This document shows positions 51,690 through 61,810 of a DNA stretch of 64,000 nucleotides, piece after piece. How positions within the stretch are numbered: position 1 is the first letter of the stretch; each line of letters begins with the position of its first letter. This DNA comes from Streptococcus mitis (GTDB lineage Bacteria > Bacillota > Bacilli > Lactobacillales > Streptococcaceae), in the NCBI RefSeq assembly GCF_000722695.1, contig NZ_JPFU01000013.1, positions 496,001 to 560,000 of the forward strand, written 5' to 3'. Below the pieces are notes generated by a model, which saw only the letters and a program-made list of their open reading frames with translations, searched no databases and was not told the origin of the DNA. Made by a program: the position numbers and the translations under genes.

Positions 51690-52885
51690 TTTTTCTCCCT
51701 CAGATAAGCATGGATAGCTTGACGGTCATTTTGCAATTCTCCATCGACAATGGCATACTCAATCTCTGTTAAAATCTCTCCCAAGTCTGGCCCTGGCTGA
51801 TAACCATATTCCTTGATCAAAATACCACCATTAATCTGAATTTCTTTCTTGTCATGAATGGTCAAACTCTGATAGGTTACTGTGACGGCTTGTGGGTTGA
51901 CTTCTTTTCCTTGAGCCTGACGAAGATTTTCAGCCTGTAAAAGTAAGTCCAAGTCAAAGCGGTAACAATCGCGCTTGCTCAATTCTCCCTTTTCACGCAA
52001 GGATAAAATAGTCAGTAAATCCTGAACTTGCTTGGCAAACTGGCGTGATGTCTTCCAAGCCTTCAAAAATGGCTGCGCATTTTCAATCTCCAAAGCCCAC
52101 AGTAGAGCCGTCCAAGCTTGTTCAGAGGATTCAAAGGTAAAATCGTTCTCTAACTCAAACAATCTGTTAAGCTTGTTCTGGCTAGCTGCCATATCAGGGA
52201 GATAGTCAGAAGCTTGACTCTCAATCATGGAAGCCAAGCCCCTTCTCCAAAAGGGAGCCAGCAAGAGTTTATCAAACTCGACAAAGGTACGCTCTACAGA
52301 AATTTTCTCCAAAAGAGGCGTCAAGGTCTTCATAGCTTTAAATGTTTCTGACTCAAGCTCAAAGCCAAGACTGGCCTGAAAACGAAAACCACGCATAATC
52401 CGCAAAGCATCTTCGTTGAAGCGCTCACTAGCTACTCCAACCGCCCGCAAGACTTGCTTTTCCAAATCTTCTAAACCATGAAACAAGTCAATGATTTCTC
52501 CTGTCTCGTCCAAGGCAAAGGCATTGACTGTAAAATCACGGCGCTTGAGGTCTTCTTCTAACGAGCGAACAAAGGAAACCGCACTGGGTCTGCGATAGTC
52601 CACATAGACATCCTCCGTCCGAAAGGTGGTTACCTCATACTCCTCATCCCCATCTAAGACCAAGACGGTTCCATGCTCGATTCCGATATCGGCTGTTCGC
52701 GGAAAAATCTGCTTGGTCTCTTCTGGATAAGAAGACGTTGCGATATCCACATCATGGATAGGGCGATTGAGAAGGGCATCTCGAACAGAACCTCCAACAA
52801 AATAAGCCTCAAAACCTGCTTCTTTAATTTTTTCTAATACTGGTAAAGCCTTCTGAAATTCAGAAGGCATTTGCGTTAATCTCAT
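51686..52885 (-). CDS. cca: CCA-adding enzyme (tRNA nucleotidyltransferase)
   Basis: A 399-residue class II CCA-adding enzyme that builds or repairs the 3' CCA of tRNAs. The N-terminal catalytic domain has the signature [20 protein letters not shown] (DVD metal ligands) and [11 protein letters not shown], followed by the RNA-binding segment around [13 protein letters not shown] and a helical body and tail. Length is normal for a Firmicute bifunctional CCA enzyme. It overlaps dapB upstream and the ABC-F gene downstream by four bases each, so translation is coupled. Confidence 0.95.
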   Translation of the reverse strand: MRLTQMPSEFQKALPVLEKIKEAGFEAYFVGGSVRDALLNRPIHDVDIATSSYPEETKQIFPRTADIGIEHGTVLVLDGDEEYEVTTFRTEDVYVDYRRPSAVSFVRSLEEDLKRRDFTVNAFALDETGEIIDLFHGLEDLEKQVLRAVGVASERFNEDALRIMRGFRFQASLGFELESETFKAMKTLTPLLEKISVERTFVEFDKLLLAPFWRRGLASMIESQASDYLPDMAASQNKLNRLFELENDFTFESSEQAWTALLWALEIENAQPFLKAWKTSRQFAKQVQDLLTILSLREKGELSKRDCYRFDLDLLLQAENLRQAQGKEVNPQAVTVTYQSLTIHDKKEIQINGGILIKEYGYQPGPDLGEILTEIEYAIVDGELQNDRQAIHAYLREKK

Positions 52886-53649
52886 AATAAGTGTTCTAAT
52901 CCATAGACAAGCTCATGACGCTTGACAACTTCTTTAATTCCCAAATTCACCCCTGTCATGAAGGAGCTGCGATCATAGGAGTCATGACGGAGGGTCAATC
53001 CTTCTCCCTGATTGCCAAAGATGACTTCCTGATGAGCTACCAAGCCTGGCAAACGAACTGAGTGAATCCTCATGCCATCAAAGTCAGCACCACGAGCACC
53101 TGCAATCAATTCTTCCTCATCAGGCGCACCTTGCTGAATGGACTCTCGAACTTCTGCTATCAATTCAGCTGTTTTAATAGCTGTTCCACTCGGAGCATCC
53201 TTTTTCTTGTCATGATGAAGCTCGATAATCTCCACATTTGGGAAATATTTAGCAGCCTGCTTTGCAAATTGCATAAGCAAGACAGCACCCAAGGCAAAGT
53301 TAGGGGCAATCAAGCCACCCAAGTCTTGGGCACGAGAAAATTCTTTTAGCTCTGCAATTTCTTCACTTGTGAAACCTGTTGTTCCAACTACTGGAGCGAA
53401 GCCATTTTCAAGAGCAAATCGTGTATTTTCATAGGCAACAGCTGGTGTAGTAAAGTCTACCCAGACATCCGCTTCAAAACCGGCTAAATCAGCCTTATCC
53501 TTGAAAACAGGAATTCCCTGCCATTCTGACTCAGACTCAAAAGGATCCAAAACTGCTACCAAGTCCAAATCTGGATCAGCCAAGACCATTTGACAAGCAG
53601 CCTGGCCCATCTTTCCCTTAAAACCAGCAATAATTACTCGAATACTCAT
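52882..53649 (-). CDS. dapB: 4-hydroxy-tetrahydrodipicolinate reductase
   Basis: A 255-residue enzyme of lysine/diaminopimelate synthesis, reducing the dipicolinate intermediate with NAD(P)H. The nucleotide-binding GFKGKMGQ lies at the N-terminus, and the substrate signature [15 protein letters not shown] is near residue 155. It is the first gene of a coupled dapB-cca-ABC-F operon. The ATG has AGGAG at 7 bases. The 277-bp region upstream contains repeats and a palindrome that may form a structured leader. Confidence 0.95.
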   Translation of the reverse strand: MSIRVIIAGFKGKMGQAACQMVLADPDLDLVAVLDPFESESEWQGIPVFKDKADLAGFEADVWVDFTTPAVAYENTRFALENGFAPVVGTTGFTSEEIAELKEFSRAQDLGGLIAPNFALGAVLLMQFAKQAAKYFPNVEIIELHHDKKKDAPSGTAIKTAELIAEVRESIQQGAPDEEELIAGARGADFDGMRIHSVRLPGLVAHQEVIFGNQGEGLTLRHDSYDRSSFMTGVNLGIKEVVKRHELVYGLEHLL

Positions 53650-53710
53650 CTCTACTCCTATTTAATATACAAAGCCTGTAAGAAGACAAAGTGAAAATAG
53701 GAGCTCTAAT

Positions 53711-53898
53711 CAAGGAGTATTTACTCCTTGGAAGAACTATCTGTTTCACACAGGGTAACAGGCGTGTTCAATTATCAAGATACAAAGGACCTTAGCTGCC
53801 CATGAAAAATAGGGGATGGCGCTGACTTTCCATGAAAGGCAAGACAGACATCTTTTTTCAAGAGGCAGGTAGTCCGTGTTCAATTTCTAAGATACAAA
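53711..53898 (-). other. Repeat- and hairpin-containing leader region upstream of dapB
   Basis: The sequence CAAGGAGTATTTACTCCTTG (53711-53730) is a perfect hairpin. Two 23-nt near copies beginning GTGTTCAATT (plus strand) and ending GATACAAA lie at 53764-53786 and 53876-53898, 112 bases apart. On the minus strand these read TTTGTATCTT...GAACAC. I find no ORF and cannot match it to a known riboswitch. It could be a structured dapB leader or a small RNA. Confidence 0.4.
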
Positions 53899-53926
53899 TC
53901 CTTCTTGACTAGTCTTGAAGTGCTAA

Positions 53927-54775
53927 CTAAATCACTGGAATATAACCCAGAGCAATACTTCCTGACCCTAGGTGTGTCCCAATGACACTACCAAATGTAG
54001 CAAGTGAAATATCCGTACCTAGTCCAGATTCAATCAAGTTCTGACGCAATTCCTCAGCCTTTTCAGGAGCATTTCCATGAATGACAATGACCCGATATTG
54101 GCCTGAAGCCGTTGTTTCCTTAATGATTTCAATTAAACGCTTGGTTGCTTTCTTCTCAGTACGAACTTTTTCGTAAACTTCAATCACACCTTGGTCATTG
54201 AAATAAAGAATTGGCTTAATGCTTAGCAGATTACCCAAAATCGCAGCCCCATTTGAAAGGCGTCCACCTTTCACCAAATGATCCAGGTCATCTACCATGA
54301 TAAAAGCTGACGTACGGCTAATTTGAATAGCTAGCTTATCCTGAATGATAGCAAAATCATCACCCTGTTCTCGCCAGTTAAAGACGCTTTCAACCATGAT
54401 ACCCAGAGGAGCACTTGTAATCAAAGTATCTGGAAAAGCAATGGTTAAACCTTCATAGTCATCCACCATATACTGGATATTTTGATAAAAACCAGAAATT
54501 CCAGAAGATAGGAAAAGCCCCAAGGCATGTGTATAGCCTTGTTCTTTGAGCGAAGTTAGAATCTCATCTAACTTGGCAATACTTGGTTGACTGGTCTTAG
54601 GCAATTCAGAAGCCTGAGCCATTTTTTGATAAAATTCCTCAGCAGTCAGATTGATACCTTCGACATACTCCTCACCATCAATATTGACAGGAATATCCAA
54701 GACAAACAAATCTTCTCTTTGTAAGGTCTCTGCACTGAGATAGGCAGAGGAATCTGTGATAACAGCTAATTTCAT
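53927..54775 (-). CDS. DegV family fatty acid-binding protein (FakB type)
   Basis: A 282-residue cytosolic protein. The N-terminus [13 protein letters not shown], the SQPS motif (TSQPSIAKL) and the central [10 protein letters not shown] and [10 protein letters not shown] segments identify a DegV/FakB protein, which binds a fatty acid and presents it to the kinase FakA for use in phospholipid synthesis. It starts one base after the DUF1149 gene stop. There are usually several DegV paralogues per streptococcal genome, and I cannot assign which FakB this is. No clear terminator follows before the dapB leader. Confidence 0.88.
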   Translation of the reverse strand: MKLAVITDSSAYLSAETLQREDLFVLDIPVNIDGEEYVEGINLTAEEFYQKMAQASELPKTSQPSIAKLDEILTSLKEQGYTHALGLFLSSGISGFYQNIQYMVDDYEGLTIAFPDTLITSAPLGIMVESVFNWREQGDDFAIIQDKLAIQISRTSAFIMVDDLDHLVKGGRLSNGAAILGNLLSIKPILYFNDQGVIEVYEKVRTEKKATKRLIEIIKETTASGQYRVIVIHGNAPEKAEELRQNLIESGLGTDISLATFGSVIGTHLGSGSIALGYIPVI

Positions 54776-54776
54776 A

Positions 54777-55151
54777 TTAGAACTCCAAATTGATTCCTGG
54801 TAAGTCTAATGCAATTTCAGTTACTTCGTAAGTCAAACGGTTGAGCATGTTCAAACATGGACGAGCCAAAGTTTCCACTTCTTCTTGGCTCAATTCACTT
54901 GGTTCATTGACAATACGGCCATCGATGTGGTTTACCTGTGAAATGGTTCCACTGATGACAAATTTATCAAATACAATCATAAAACTCAAGACGACAATCA
55001 AAGAAGTCACTTGATTTTCTTGATCATGTTGAATCAATTGGAAGTTCACATCCACCTTGGTTTCAGGAGCTCCATTTTCATTTTCCCATTCAAAATTACG
55101 CGCATCAAAATGATACTGACTAACAAATTCTTGTTCACGTTTAAGATTCAT
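54777..55151 (-). CDS. DUF1149 family protein
   Basis: A 124-residue soluble protein with no membrane segment or signal, opening [20 protein letters not shown]. It matches the DUF1149 family found in lactic acid bacteria, which has a SecB-like fold; function is not established. A promoter with TGG TACAAT and a further TATAAT lies within the 73-bp gap after glmM, so it can be expressed apart from the glmM cluster. It is followed directly by the degV-type gene. Confidence 0.75.
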   Translation of the reverse strand: MNLKREQEFVSQYHFDARNFEWENENGAPETKVDVNFQLIQHDQENQVTSLIVVLSFMIVFDKFVISGTISQVNHIDGRIVNEPSELSQEEVETLARPCLNMLNRLTYEVTEIALDLPGINLEF

Positions 55152-55224
55152 GTCTTTCTCCCTCGGCTACAATATTATAAGCTATTGTACCATAATTTTT
55201 TATTTTCATCTAGTTTTCTCGGAT

Positions 55225-56577
55225 TTAGTCAATCCCGATTTTAGCTCGAACCACATCTGCGATGGTATCAACATAGTAGTCCACTTCTTCTGTTGTAGGC
55301 GCTTCTGCCATAACACGCAAGAGGGGCTCTGTTCCACTTGGACGAACAAGGATACGGCCATTGCCTGCCATTTCTTCTTCCATCTTCTCGATAATAGCCT
55401 TGATAGCTGGCACTTCCATAGCCTTTTCCTTCATGGCATTTTCCACTCGGATATTGACTAATTTTTGTGGATAGATGGTTACTTCTGCTGCCAACTCTGA
55501 CAAGCTCTTACCAGTTTCCTTCATGATTTTAGTCAATTGGACGGCAGACAATTGACCATCACCTGTGGTATTGTAATCCATCAAGATGACGTGACCAGAC
55601 TGTTCACCACCAAGGTTGTAGCCTGATTTTCTCATTTCTTCAACAACGTAGCGGTCACCAACTGCAGTGACTGCCTTGTTAATACCTTCGCGGTCCAAGG
55701 CCTTGTGGAAACCAAGGTTAGACATCACAGTCGTCACAATTGTATTTTGAGCCAATTGTCCTTTTTCAGAAAGATATTTTCCGATGATGTACATAATCTT
55801 GTCACCATCAACGATGTCGCCATTTTCATCAACAGCAATCAAACGGTCACTGTCTCCATCAAAGGCCAAACCAATTGCTGACCCGCTTTCTTTAACCACT
55901 TCTTGAAGGGCTTCTGGGTGTGTAGAACCAACATTATAGTTGATGTTAAGACCGTCTGGTGTTTCCCCGATAACCGTCAACTGAGCTCCAAGGTCTGCAA
56001 AAATCTGACGGGCACTTGTAGACGCTGCACCATTGGCTGTGTCCAAGGCAACCTTCATTCCTTCAAGAGGAGTTCCAGTTGAAACCAGATAGCTTTCATA
56101 CTTACGCAAGCCTTCTGGATAATCTACCAAGGTTCCCAAGCCTTCAGCACTTGGACGAGGAAGAGTATCTTCCGCAGCATCTAGCAAGACTTCAATTTCT
56201 GCTTCTTTTTCGTCGTCTAGTTTGAAGCCATCACCGCCAAAGAACTTAATTCCATTATCAAGGGCTGGGTTATGGCTAGCAGAAATCATGACACCTGCAC
56301 TTGCTCCTTCAGTTTTGACCAAGTAAGCTACTGCTGGTGTTGCCAGAACGCCTAGTTTATATACGTGAATACCAACTGAAAGAAGACCAGCTACCAAGGC
56401 AGATTCTAGCATTTCTCCTGAAATACGTGTATCACGTCCTACAAAGACTTTCGGTGCTCCCGTTTCATGTTGACTGAGAACATAACCTCCAAAACGTCCT
56501 AGTTTAAAAGCCAATTCTGGCGTTAATTCTACGTTAGCTTCTCCACGGACTCCATCAGTCCCAAAATATTTACCCAT
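55225..56577 (-). CDS. glmM: Phosphoglucosamine mutase
   Basis: A 450-residue cytosolic enzyme converting glucosamine-6-phosphate to glucosamine-1-phosphate for UDP-GlcNAc and peptidoglycan synthesis. It has the phosphoserine loop [12 protein letters not shown] (near residue 100), the Mg-binding loop FDGDSDR, and the phosphate-binding C-terminal loop [12 protein letters not shown]. It closes the conserved cdaA-cdaR-glmM cluster; GlmM and CdaR modulate CdaA activity in related bacteria. A GGATT-type ribosome site precedes the ATG in a 24-bp gap. Confidence 0.96.
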   Translation of the reverse strand: MGKYFGTDGVRGEANVELTPELAFKLGRFGGYVLSQHETGAPKVFVGRDTRISGEMLESALVAGLLSVGIHVYKLGVLATPAVAYLVKTEGASAGVMISASHNPALDNGIKFFGGDGFKLDDEKEAEIEVLLDAAEDTLPRPSAEGLGTLVDYPEGLRKYESYLVSTGTPLEGMKVALDTANGAASTSARQIFADLGAQLTVIGETPDGLNINYNVGSTHPEALQEVVKESGSAIGLAFDGDSDRLIAVDENGDIVDGDKIMYIIGKYLSEKGQLAQNTIVTTVMSNLGFHKALDREGINKAVTAVGDRYVVEEMRKSGYNLGGEQSGHVILMDYNTTGDGQLSAVQLTKIMKETGKSLSELAAEVTIYPQKLVNIRVENAMKEKAMEVPAIKAIIEKMEEEMAGNGRILVRPSGTEPLLRVMAEAPTTEEVDYYVDTIADVVRAKIGID

Positions 56578-56601
56578 TTTTATAAAATCCTTTTTCTATT
56601 T

Positions 56602-57366
56602 TTAATTCGTTTTTGAACTAGTTGCTTTCGTTGACGAAGATGTCTCCGACGAGCTGCTTGTGCTTGAACTTGGTGCTACTGGTTTTGTAGTGACCTTCAT
56701 TGTTGTGTCAAATGGAGTAATCACTACTGGTAAGACAACCCCATTGCGGTCGATTGCCTGCAAAGGTACCGAACCACTATAGTTACCTGTAATCCGTTCG
56801 CTGGTTGGTAAAAGCGCAATAACTTTGTCAATCTTCGCTAATGTTTCCTGGTCAGTTGTGACCGAAACGCGTTCATTTGACACGGTTACACTATCAATTT
56901 GTAGCTTGGGATCAATCTGGCTTTGGTCAACTTGTGGCACAACAAGCATCCCATCTCTCTTAACCTTCTTCCCAACTTTCACTGTAATCTTTTGAGGCGT
57001 TGCCACAGCGGTCAATCCACTTGGAAGATTTTCAATGTTCAAGGGAACTTCAATCGTTCCAACACTAGCATCTGTCAAATCCGCTGTAACCTTAAACTTA
57101 CGAGTACTTTCCTGCATTTCGCTCGCCAAAGTCACACGATTGGCACCTGTCAGCACAACTGAAACTTCTGAAGCAAAACCACTAATAAAGTATTGACTAT
57201 TATCATAATGAATGTCTATAGGAACATTTGCTACCGTATTGGTGTAGGTTTCCGATTTGACCTGCCTTACAGTATTATTATTTTGAAAATTGGTCGATGT
57301 TGCATAGATAAATAAGACACAAGCAAAAAAGAGAGATGAAATAATATATAGACTATTTTTTCTCAT
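56602..57366 (-). CDS. cdaR: CdaR/YbbR-domain regulator of the c-di-AMP cyclase
   Basis: A 254-residue membrane-anchored extracellular protein. One N-terminal membrane segment (about 5-23) is followed by two to three YbbR repeats and a Ser/Thr-rich tail (SSSTSSSSETSSS). Firmicute CdaR proteins bind CdaA and tune c-di-AMP synthesis. The start overlaps the last 14 bases of cdaA. Confidence 0.92.
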   Translation of the reverse strand: MRKNSLYIISSLFFACVLFIYATSTNFQNNNTVRQVKSETYTNTVANVPIDIHYDNSQYFISGFASEVSVVLTGANRVTLASEMQESTRKFKVTADLTDASVGTIEVPLNIENLPSGLTAVATPQKITVKVGKKVKRDGMLVVPQVDQSQIDPKLQIDSVTVSNERVSVTTDQETLAKIDKVIALLPTSERITGNYSGSVPLQAIDRNGVVLPVVITPFDTTMKVTTKPVAPSSSTSSSSETSSSTKATSSKTN

Positions 57367-58210
57367 TTTTCCAACCTCCTAGCAAACGGTCCTTGAAACT
57401 GACTTTTTCCTCAACAGCTGGCAAAAGAATTGTTCGTAGCTCTGCTTCAAATTCTTCAATCGTCAAATCATGCTTGAAAACCCCATTGTAGGTAATAGAA
57501 ATACCACCTGTTTCCTCTGAAACGATGAAGGTCAAGGCATCCGACACTTCTGATAAACCAATAGCAGCCCGGTGTCTGGTCCCAAATTCCTTGGAAATCC
57601 CTGTCCTTTCTGTTAAAGGCAGATAGGCAGAAGTCACCGCAATCCGATTTTCTCTGATAATTACAGCACCATCATGTAGGGGAGTGTTAGGAATAAAAAT
57701 ATTGATGAGGAGTTCTGCCGAAATTTTGGCATCCAAGGGAATTCCTGTCGCAATGTATTCTTGCAAGGTGCGAACTCGTTGGATGGCAACCAGGGCACCA
57801 ATCTTACGAGGGCTCATATATTCAACTGACTTGACAAAGGCACGAATCATTTGCTCTTCTGCACTAATTTGACTAGTAGAAAAGAAATCTGTCGCCCTTC
57901 CCAAACGTTCCAAACCAGTCCGAATCTCTGGAGAGAAGATAACAACCGCAGCAATAACCCCATAGGTGATAATCTGATTAATCAACCAAGAAATCGTTGT
58001 TAAACCAAGGATATTGGCTACAACCTGGGCTAATACAAAAATCACGACCCCACGCACCAAAATCATAATCTTAGTACCAGCTATCGCTTTTGTAAAACGA
58101 TATAAAACATAGGCCACAATCAAAATATCAAACAAATTGATGGCAATACTCCAAGGACTAGAAAACAAGCTAGTCCAATATTGCAGATTGGATAATTGTT
58201 GAAAGTTCAT
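57353..58210 (-). CDS. cdaA: Diadenylate cyclase CdaA
   Basis: A 285-residue membrane enzyme making cyclic di-AMP from two ATP. Three membrane segments lie at about residues 15-100, then the DAC catalytic domain with LHDGAVII and GTRHRAAIGLSE. c-di-AMP controls potassium and osmolyte uptake and wall homeostasis. An extended -10 (TGG TATAAT) and a GAGGAG ribosome site lie just upstream. It is the first gene of cdaA-cdaR-glmM. Confidence 0.96.
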   Translation of the reverse strand: MNFQQLSNLQYWTSLFSSPWSIAINLFDILIVAYVLYRFTKAIAGTKIMILVRGVVIFVLAQVVANILGLTTISWLINQIITYGVIAAVVIFSPEIRTGLERLGRATDFFSTSQISAEEQMIRAFVKSVEYMSPRKIGALVAIQRVRTLQEYIATGIPLDAKISAELLINIFIPNTPLHDGAVIIRENRIAVTSAYLPLTERTGISKEFGTRHRAAIGLSEVSDALTFIVSEETGGISITYNGVFKHDLTIEEFEAELRTILLPAVEEKVSFKDRLLGGWKNEKK

Positions 58211-58246
58211 CTGCTGTCTCCTCTCTGTCCAAACACGTTCCTTTCT

Positions 58247-58255
58247 ATTATACCA
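58247..58255 (-). promoter_or_regulatory. cdaA promoter (extended -10)
   Basis: TGGTATAAT on the minus strand, about 37 bases before the ATG. No clear -35. Confidence 0.65.
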
Positions 58256-58325
58256 TTTTTTCTGACATTTTTTCCCCTATCCTACTTCATTTTAAATTAA
58301 AGAAAAAATATGATAAAATAAACTG

Positions 58326-58438
58326 ATACTCAATGAAAATCAAAGAGCAAACTAGGAAGCTAGCCGCAGGTTGCTCAAAACACTGTTTTGAGGTTCCAGA
58401 TATAGCTGACGTGGTTTGAAGAGATTTTCAAAGAGTAT
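58326..58438 (-). repeat. BOX element upstream of fnr
   Basis: The plus strand runs from ATACTCAATGAAAATCAAAG to TTTTCAAAGAGTAT, so boxA is on the minus strand. It is about 113 nt and includes the TTGCTCAAAACACTGTTTTG segment. It ends 25 bases before the fnr start codon, so the fnr transcript may carry it as 5' leader. Confidence 0.85.
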
Positions 58439-58463
58439 GACTAGAAAAAACAAAGGAGAAACC

Positions 58464-59432
58464 ATGTCTCAACTCTATGATATTACCATTGTAGGTGGTG
58501 GTCCAGTCGGGCTTTTTGCGGCCTTTTATGCCCACCTACGTCAAGCCAAGGTCCAAATCATCGACTCTCTTCCCCAGCTAGGTGGACAACCTGCTATTCT
58601 CTATCCTGAAAAGGAAATCCTAGACGTCCCAGGTTTCCCAAACCTGACTGGAGAAGAGTTGACTAAGCGCTTGATTGAACAGCTAAACAGCTTTGATACC
58701 CCTATTCATCTCAATGAAACAGTTCTTGAAATTGAAAAACAAGATCAAGGCTTTGTCATCACAACTTCTAAAGGAAGTCACCTGACTAAAACAGTTATCA
58801 TTGCTATGGGTGGAGGTGCCTTCAAACCACGTCCGCTGGAACTTGAAGGGGTTGAGGGCTATGAAAATATCCACTACCACGTTTCCAACATTCAGCAATA
58901 CGCTGGTAAGAAAGTAACGATTCTTGGTGGAGGAGACTCAGCTGTGGATTGGGCTTTGGCTTTTGAAAAAATCGCACCAACTACCCTTGTTCACCGCAGA
59001 GATAATTTCCGTGCCTTGGAACACAGTGTCCAAGCTTTGCAAGAATCATCTGTAACTATCAAGACACCATTCGTCCCTAGCCAACTCCTTGGAGATGGAA
59101 AAACGCTCGATAAACTTGAAATCACAAAAGTCAAATCTGATGAAACCGAAACGATTGACTTAGATCACCTCTTTGTCAACTATGGCTTCAAATCTTCTGT
59201 CGGTAACCTTAAAAACTGGGGCCTTGACCTCAACCGCCACAAGATTATCGTCAACAGCAAACAAGAATCTAGCCAAGCTGGAATCTACGCTATCGGTGAC
59301 TGTTGCTACTATGACGGAAAAATTGACTTGATTGCGACAGGACTTGGAGAAGCACCAACCGCTGTTAACAACGCCATCAACTATATCGACCCTGAGCAAA
59401 AAGTACAACCAAAACACTCTACTAGTTTATAA
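58464..59432 (+). CDS. Ferredoxin/flavodoxin-NADP+ reductase, thioredoxin-reductase-like (type 2)
   Basis: A 322-residue FAD enzyme with GGGPVGLFAA (FAD site) near the N-terminus and GGGDSAVDWAL (NADPH site) in the middle. It has no CxxC pair, which excludes thioredoxin reductase and fits the FNR type 2 group that passes electrons between NADPH and ferredoxin or flavodoxin. I chose ATG 58464 with AAAGGAG 5-6 bases upstream. A longer frame from 58416 begins inside the BOX element and adds 16 residues that are not part of the family. A strong terminator follows. Confidence 0.9.
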   Translation: MSQLYDITIVGGGPVGLFAAFYAHLRQAKVQIIDSLPQLGGQPAILYPEKEILDVPGFPNLTGEELTKRLIEQLNSFDTPIHLNETVLEIEKQDQGFVITTSKGSHLTKTVIIAMGGGAFKPRPLELEGVEGYENIHYHVSNIQQYAGKKVTILGGGDSAVDWALAFEKIAPTTLVHRRDNFRALEHSVQALQESSVTIKTPFVPSQLLGDGKTLDKLEITKVKSDETETIDLDHLFVNYGFKSSVGNLKNWGLDLNRHKIIVNSKQESSQAGIYAIGDCCYYDGKIDLIATGLGEAPTAVNNAINYIDPEQKVQPKHSTSL

Positions 59433-59438
59433 AAAAGA

Positions 59439-59470
59439 ACCACGAGTCACATAGGATTCGTGGTTTTATA
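59439..59470 (+). terminator. Terminator of the ferredoxin-NADP reductase gene
   Basis: AACCACGA pairs with TTCGTGGTT, followed by TTTATA. Confidence 0.8.
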
Positions 59471-59602
59471 GTTCATCTACAATCTTGTTAGCTCATATCT
59501 TTCCCTTTTTTAGCAAAAATAAAAATGCCTATCAAACTGATAAAACATGTGATATAATAAGAACGGCACTAACAATACGCCTTGGAAAAGGAGGTATTAC
59601 AG

Positions 59603-59698
59603 ATGCTAGAACTTCTCAAAATAGTGCTTATCGCAGTCATCGAGAGTATCATCTCATGGCTGGTGACTCGTTGGTTAGACGATCACTTCGACAAGTAA
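59603..59698 (+). CDS. Fst/Ldr-family type I toxin peptide, 31 residues
   Basis: A small hydrophobic peptide starting MLELLKIVLIAVIES, with one membrane-spanning stretch and a charged C-terminal tail (RWLDDHFDK), as in Fst toxins of Enterococcus and streptococci that insert in the membrane. GGAGG lies 8 bases before the ATG, and TATAAT (59553-59558) is the probable -10. The locus shows the full par layout: direct repeats in the 5' and 3' parts of the region (GCACTAA at 59566 and 59770; 17 bases beginning ATGCTAGAACTTC at 59603 and 59778), a shared hairpin terminator, and a convergent promoter for an antisense RNA. Such loci are found on plasmids and chromosomes. Confidence 0.85.
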   Translation: MLELLKIVLIAVIESIISWLVTRWLDDHFDK

Positions 59699-59727
59699 CC
59701 TTCCTGGTTAGTGCTATCTAACCCAGA

Positions 59728-59797
59728 AAAAATCCCCTCGGTATTGCAGTACCGAGGGGATTTCTGTTAGCACTAAAATGCTAGAACTTCTCAATTC
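59728..59797 (-). ncRNA. Antitoxin RNA (RNA II-like) of the Fst-type locus
   Basis: On the minus strand -35 TTGACA (59828-59833), an 18-bp spacer and -10 GATAAT (59804-59809) predict a start near 59797. The transcript would end at the shared hairpin, giving about 70 nt. Its 5' part is complementary to 17 bases that include the toxin start codon and to a second repeat in the toxin leader, so it can block toxin translation. Confidence 0.75.
59731..59762. terminator. Bidirectional terminator shared by toxin mRNA and antitoxin RNA
   Basis: AATCCCCTCGGTA pairs perfectly with TACCGAGGGGATT around TTGCAG; the minus strand ends in six T. Confidence 0.9.
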
Positions 59798-59924
59798 CCC
59801 TTTATTATCTCACATACTCTATTCAATTGTCAAGAAACAGGTTGATATTTTATAAGTTAGCGATATCAAGCCATCAGAAAAATAGAATAAACCAATCACA
59901 CTGATAATTCAAGGGAGAATATCT

Positions 59925-60836
59925 TTATAGTTCATCGGCTAATTTATTTATCTTTCTGAGTCTGTGGTTGACACCACTTTTGGTCAGAGGTGTGCTGAGA
60001 CTATCTGCTAACTGCTGGATAGAGTAGTCTGGATGCTGAATCCGCAACTGCGCTACCTCCTGCAAATCCATTGGCAGATTTTCTAAACCCATGATATCTT
60101 TGATTTTACTGATATTGTTGATGGTCTTCATGCTGGCAGAAACTGTCCGAGCGATATTAGCTGTCTCGGCATTATTGGCCCGATTGAGGTCATTACGAGT
60201 TTCTCGCAAAATCTTTACTCGCTCAAAATCATCACGCGCCTGCATAGCTCCGATGACTATCAAGAAGTCCATAATATCTTCGGCACGCTGGAGATAGGTA
60301 ACAGCTCCCTTCTTGCGCTCAAGCACCTTGGCATCCAGTAAAAACTGCTGAAGAAGAGAGGCAAGCCCTTGCGCGTGATCCAGATAAACAGAACTGATTT
60401 CCAACTGGTACTTACCTGATTCAGGGTCACGAATGCTGCCATTTGCCAAGAAAGCACCACAGAGATAGGCACGGCCTGCTTCCTCGTCTGATAAAATCGC
60501 CCCATCAATACCTGTTTCCAGACCAAAGAAGGAGTCGGCCAAGTGCAAATCACTCAATAAATCCTGCACCTTTTCATCAGTAAAGACAGTATAGACCCGA
60601 TTCTTGCGAAGATTGCTCCGTTGGTGGTGGCGAATTTCTGATTTGATTTCATAGAAATGAAGAAAGGACTCATAGAGGTGACGAGCCAGCTTGGCATTTT
60701 CTGTCACGACGGACAAGGTCAAGCCCGAAGTCGAGAGACCGATGCTACCAGACATCTTGATAATGGCAGATAATTCATGCCGGCTTAGATGGTGCTGACC
60801 TAGAATTTCTTCTTTTACTGCTACTGTGAAACTCAT
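59925..60836 (-). CDS. whiA: WhiA family DNA-binding protein
   Basis: A 303-residue protein with an N-terminal LAGLIDADG-derived domain and a C-terminal helix-turn-helix ([16 protein letters not shown] to VNHRLRKI). In Firmicutes WhiA affects chromosome organisation and division. It overlaps yvcK by four bases and is the last gene of rapZ-yvcK-whiA. Confidence 0.93.
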   Translation of the reverse strand: MSFTVAVKEEILGQHHLSRHELSAIIKMSGSIGLSTSGLTLSVVTENAKLARHLYESFLHFYEIKSEIRHHQRSNLRKNRVYTVFTDEKVQDLLSDLHLADSFFGLETGIDGAILSDEEAGRAYLCGAFLANGSIRDPESGKYQLEISSVYLDHAQGLASLLQQFLLDAKVLERKKGAVTYLQRAEDIMDFLIVIGAMQARDDFERVKILRETRNDLNRANNAETANIARTVSASMKTINNISKIKDIMGLENLPMDLQEVAQLRIQHPDYSIQQLADSLSTPLTKSGVNHRLRKINKLADEL

Positions 60837-61810
60837 TTTCTCACCTGTATAATCCGCATCAACTCATCCACGAGCAAATCCCCATCGTGGAAGGCACCAC
60901 CATTTTCCAGACGGAGGAAGTTGGATGAAATCACGCGCGGAACTTGCTTACAAAGACCAGCAAAATCATGTTCCACCTGCACCAAGTATTCATCAAACCG
61001 GTTGGAATTCATGTATTCCTGAGGTACTTTTTCAATATTCACCAAGACAGTATCGATAAAAGGTCGGCCAAGATGACGATGCAAGACTTCCACGTGATCA
61101 CTATCTGTAAAGTGTTCTGTCTCCCCACGTTGGGTCATAATATTGCAGACATAGGCAATTTCTGCCTTGGTTTCCAAAAGCGCCTGCCCGATTTCTTTAA
61201 TCACGATATTAGGTAAAATCGAGGTAAAGAGTGAACCAGGTCCAAGGACAATCATGTCACTTTCAAGAATGGTCTGCACCACTCGACGGCTAGCCAGAGG
61301 CGTATCATCGTTGAGAGTATTGGTCACATAAACATGGTCAATCATGCCTGGATGGTCTGCAATATGGCTCTCTCCAGCCACTTCTGTCCCATCCTGAAAG
61401 ACTGCATGCAGGGTCAAAGGATGGTCGCTGGAAGGATAAATTTTCCCTGTTGTATGGAAAAATTTACTCAGTAACTGCATGGCATTATAGGTCGAACCCT
61501 GCATTTCTGACAGACCAGCAATGATGAGATTGCCCAATGGATGGCCAGCAAAGGCTCCTGCATCTTCAGAAAAGCGATACTGAAAGACTTTCTCATAAAA
61601 CTTAGGCATATCCGACATAGCTACAAGGACATTGCGGAGATCGCCTGGTGGTGTCAACTGCTGCATATTTTTTCGGAGTTCACCTGATGAACCACCATCA
61701 TCTGCCACCGTTACGATAGCAGCGATTTCCACATCTTTTTCACGCAGGCTTTTTAGAATGACGGGGATCCCAGTCCCTCCACCAATCACCGTTATCTTTG
61801 GTTTTCTCAT
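60833..61810 (-). CDS. yvcK: YvcK/CofD-like protein (gluconeogenesis factor family)
   Basis: A 325-residue protein opening [19 protein letters not shown], with [12 protein letters not shown], both characteristic of the CofD/YvcK family. In B. subtilis YvcK binds UDP-sugars and affects carbon use and cell shape. It overlaps rapZ and whiA by four bases each, indicating coupled translation in the usual order. Confidence 0.93.
   Translation of the reverse strand: MRKPKITVIGGGTGIPVILKSLREKDVEIAAIVTVADDGGSSGELRKNMQQLTPPGDLRNVLVAMSDMPKFYEKVFQYRFSEDAGAFAGHPLGNLIIAGLSEMQGSTYNAMQLLSKFFHTTGKIYPSSDHPLTLHAVFQDGTEVAGESHIADHPGMIDHVYVTNTLNDDTPLASRRVVQTILESDMIVLGPGSLFTSILPNIVIKEIGQALLETKAEIAYVCNIMTQRGETEHFTDSDHVEVLHRHLGRPFIDTVLVNIEKVPQEYMNSNRFDEYLVQVEHDFAGLCKQVPRVISSNFLRLENGGAFHDGDLLVDELMRIIQVRK

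Noticed and set aside
58416..58463. Upstream start for the ferredoxin-NADP reductase inside the BOX element
   Set aside because: The extra residues come from repeat sequence; AAAGGAG directs ATG 58464.
58464..59432. Annotation as thioredoxin reductase
   Set aside because: No CxxC redox pair is present between the FAD and NADPH regions, so the FNR type 2 group fits better.
59485..59721. A 78-residue ORF overlapping the toxin region
   Set aside because: It is in another frame from the toxin and has no ribosome site, while the 31-residue toxin frame has GGAGG and the full par layout.
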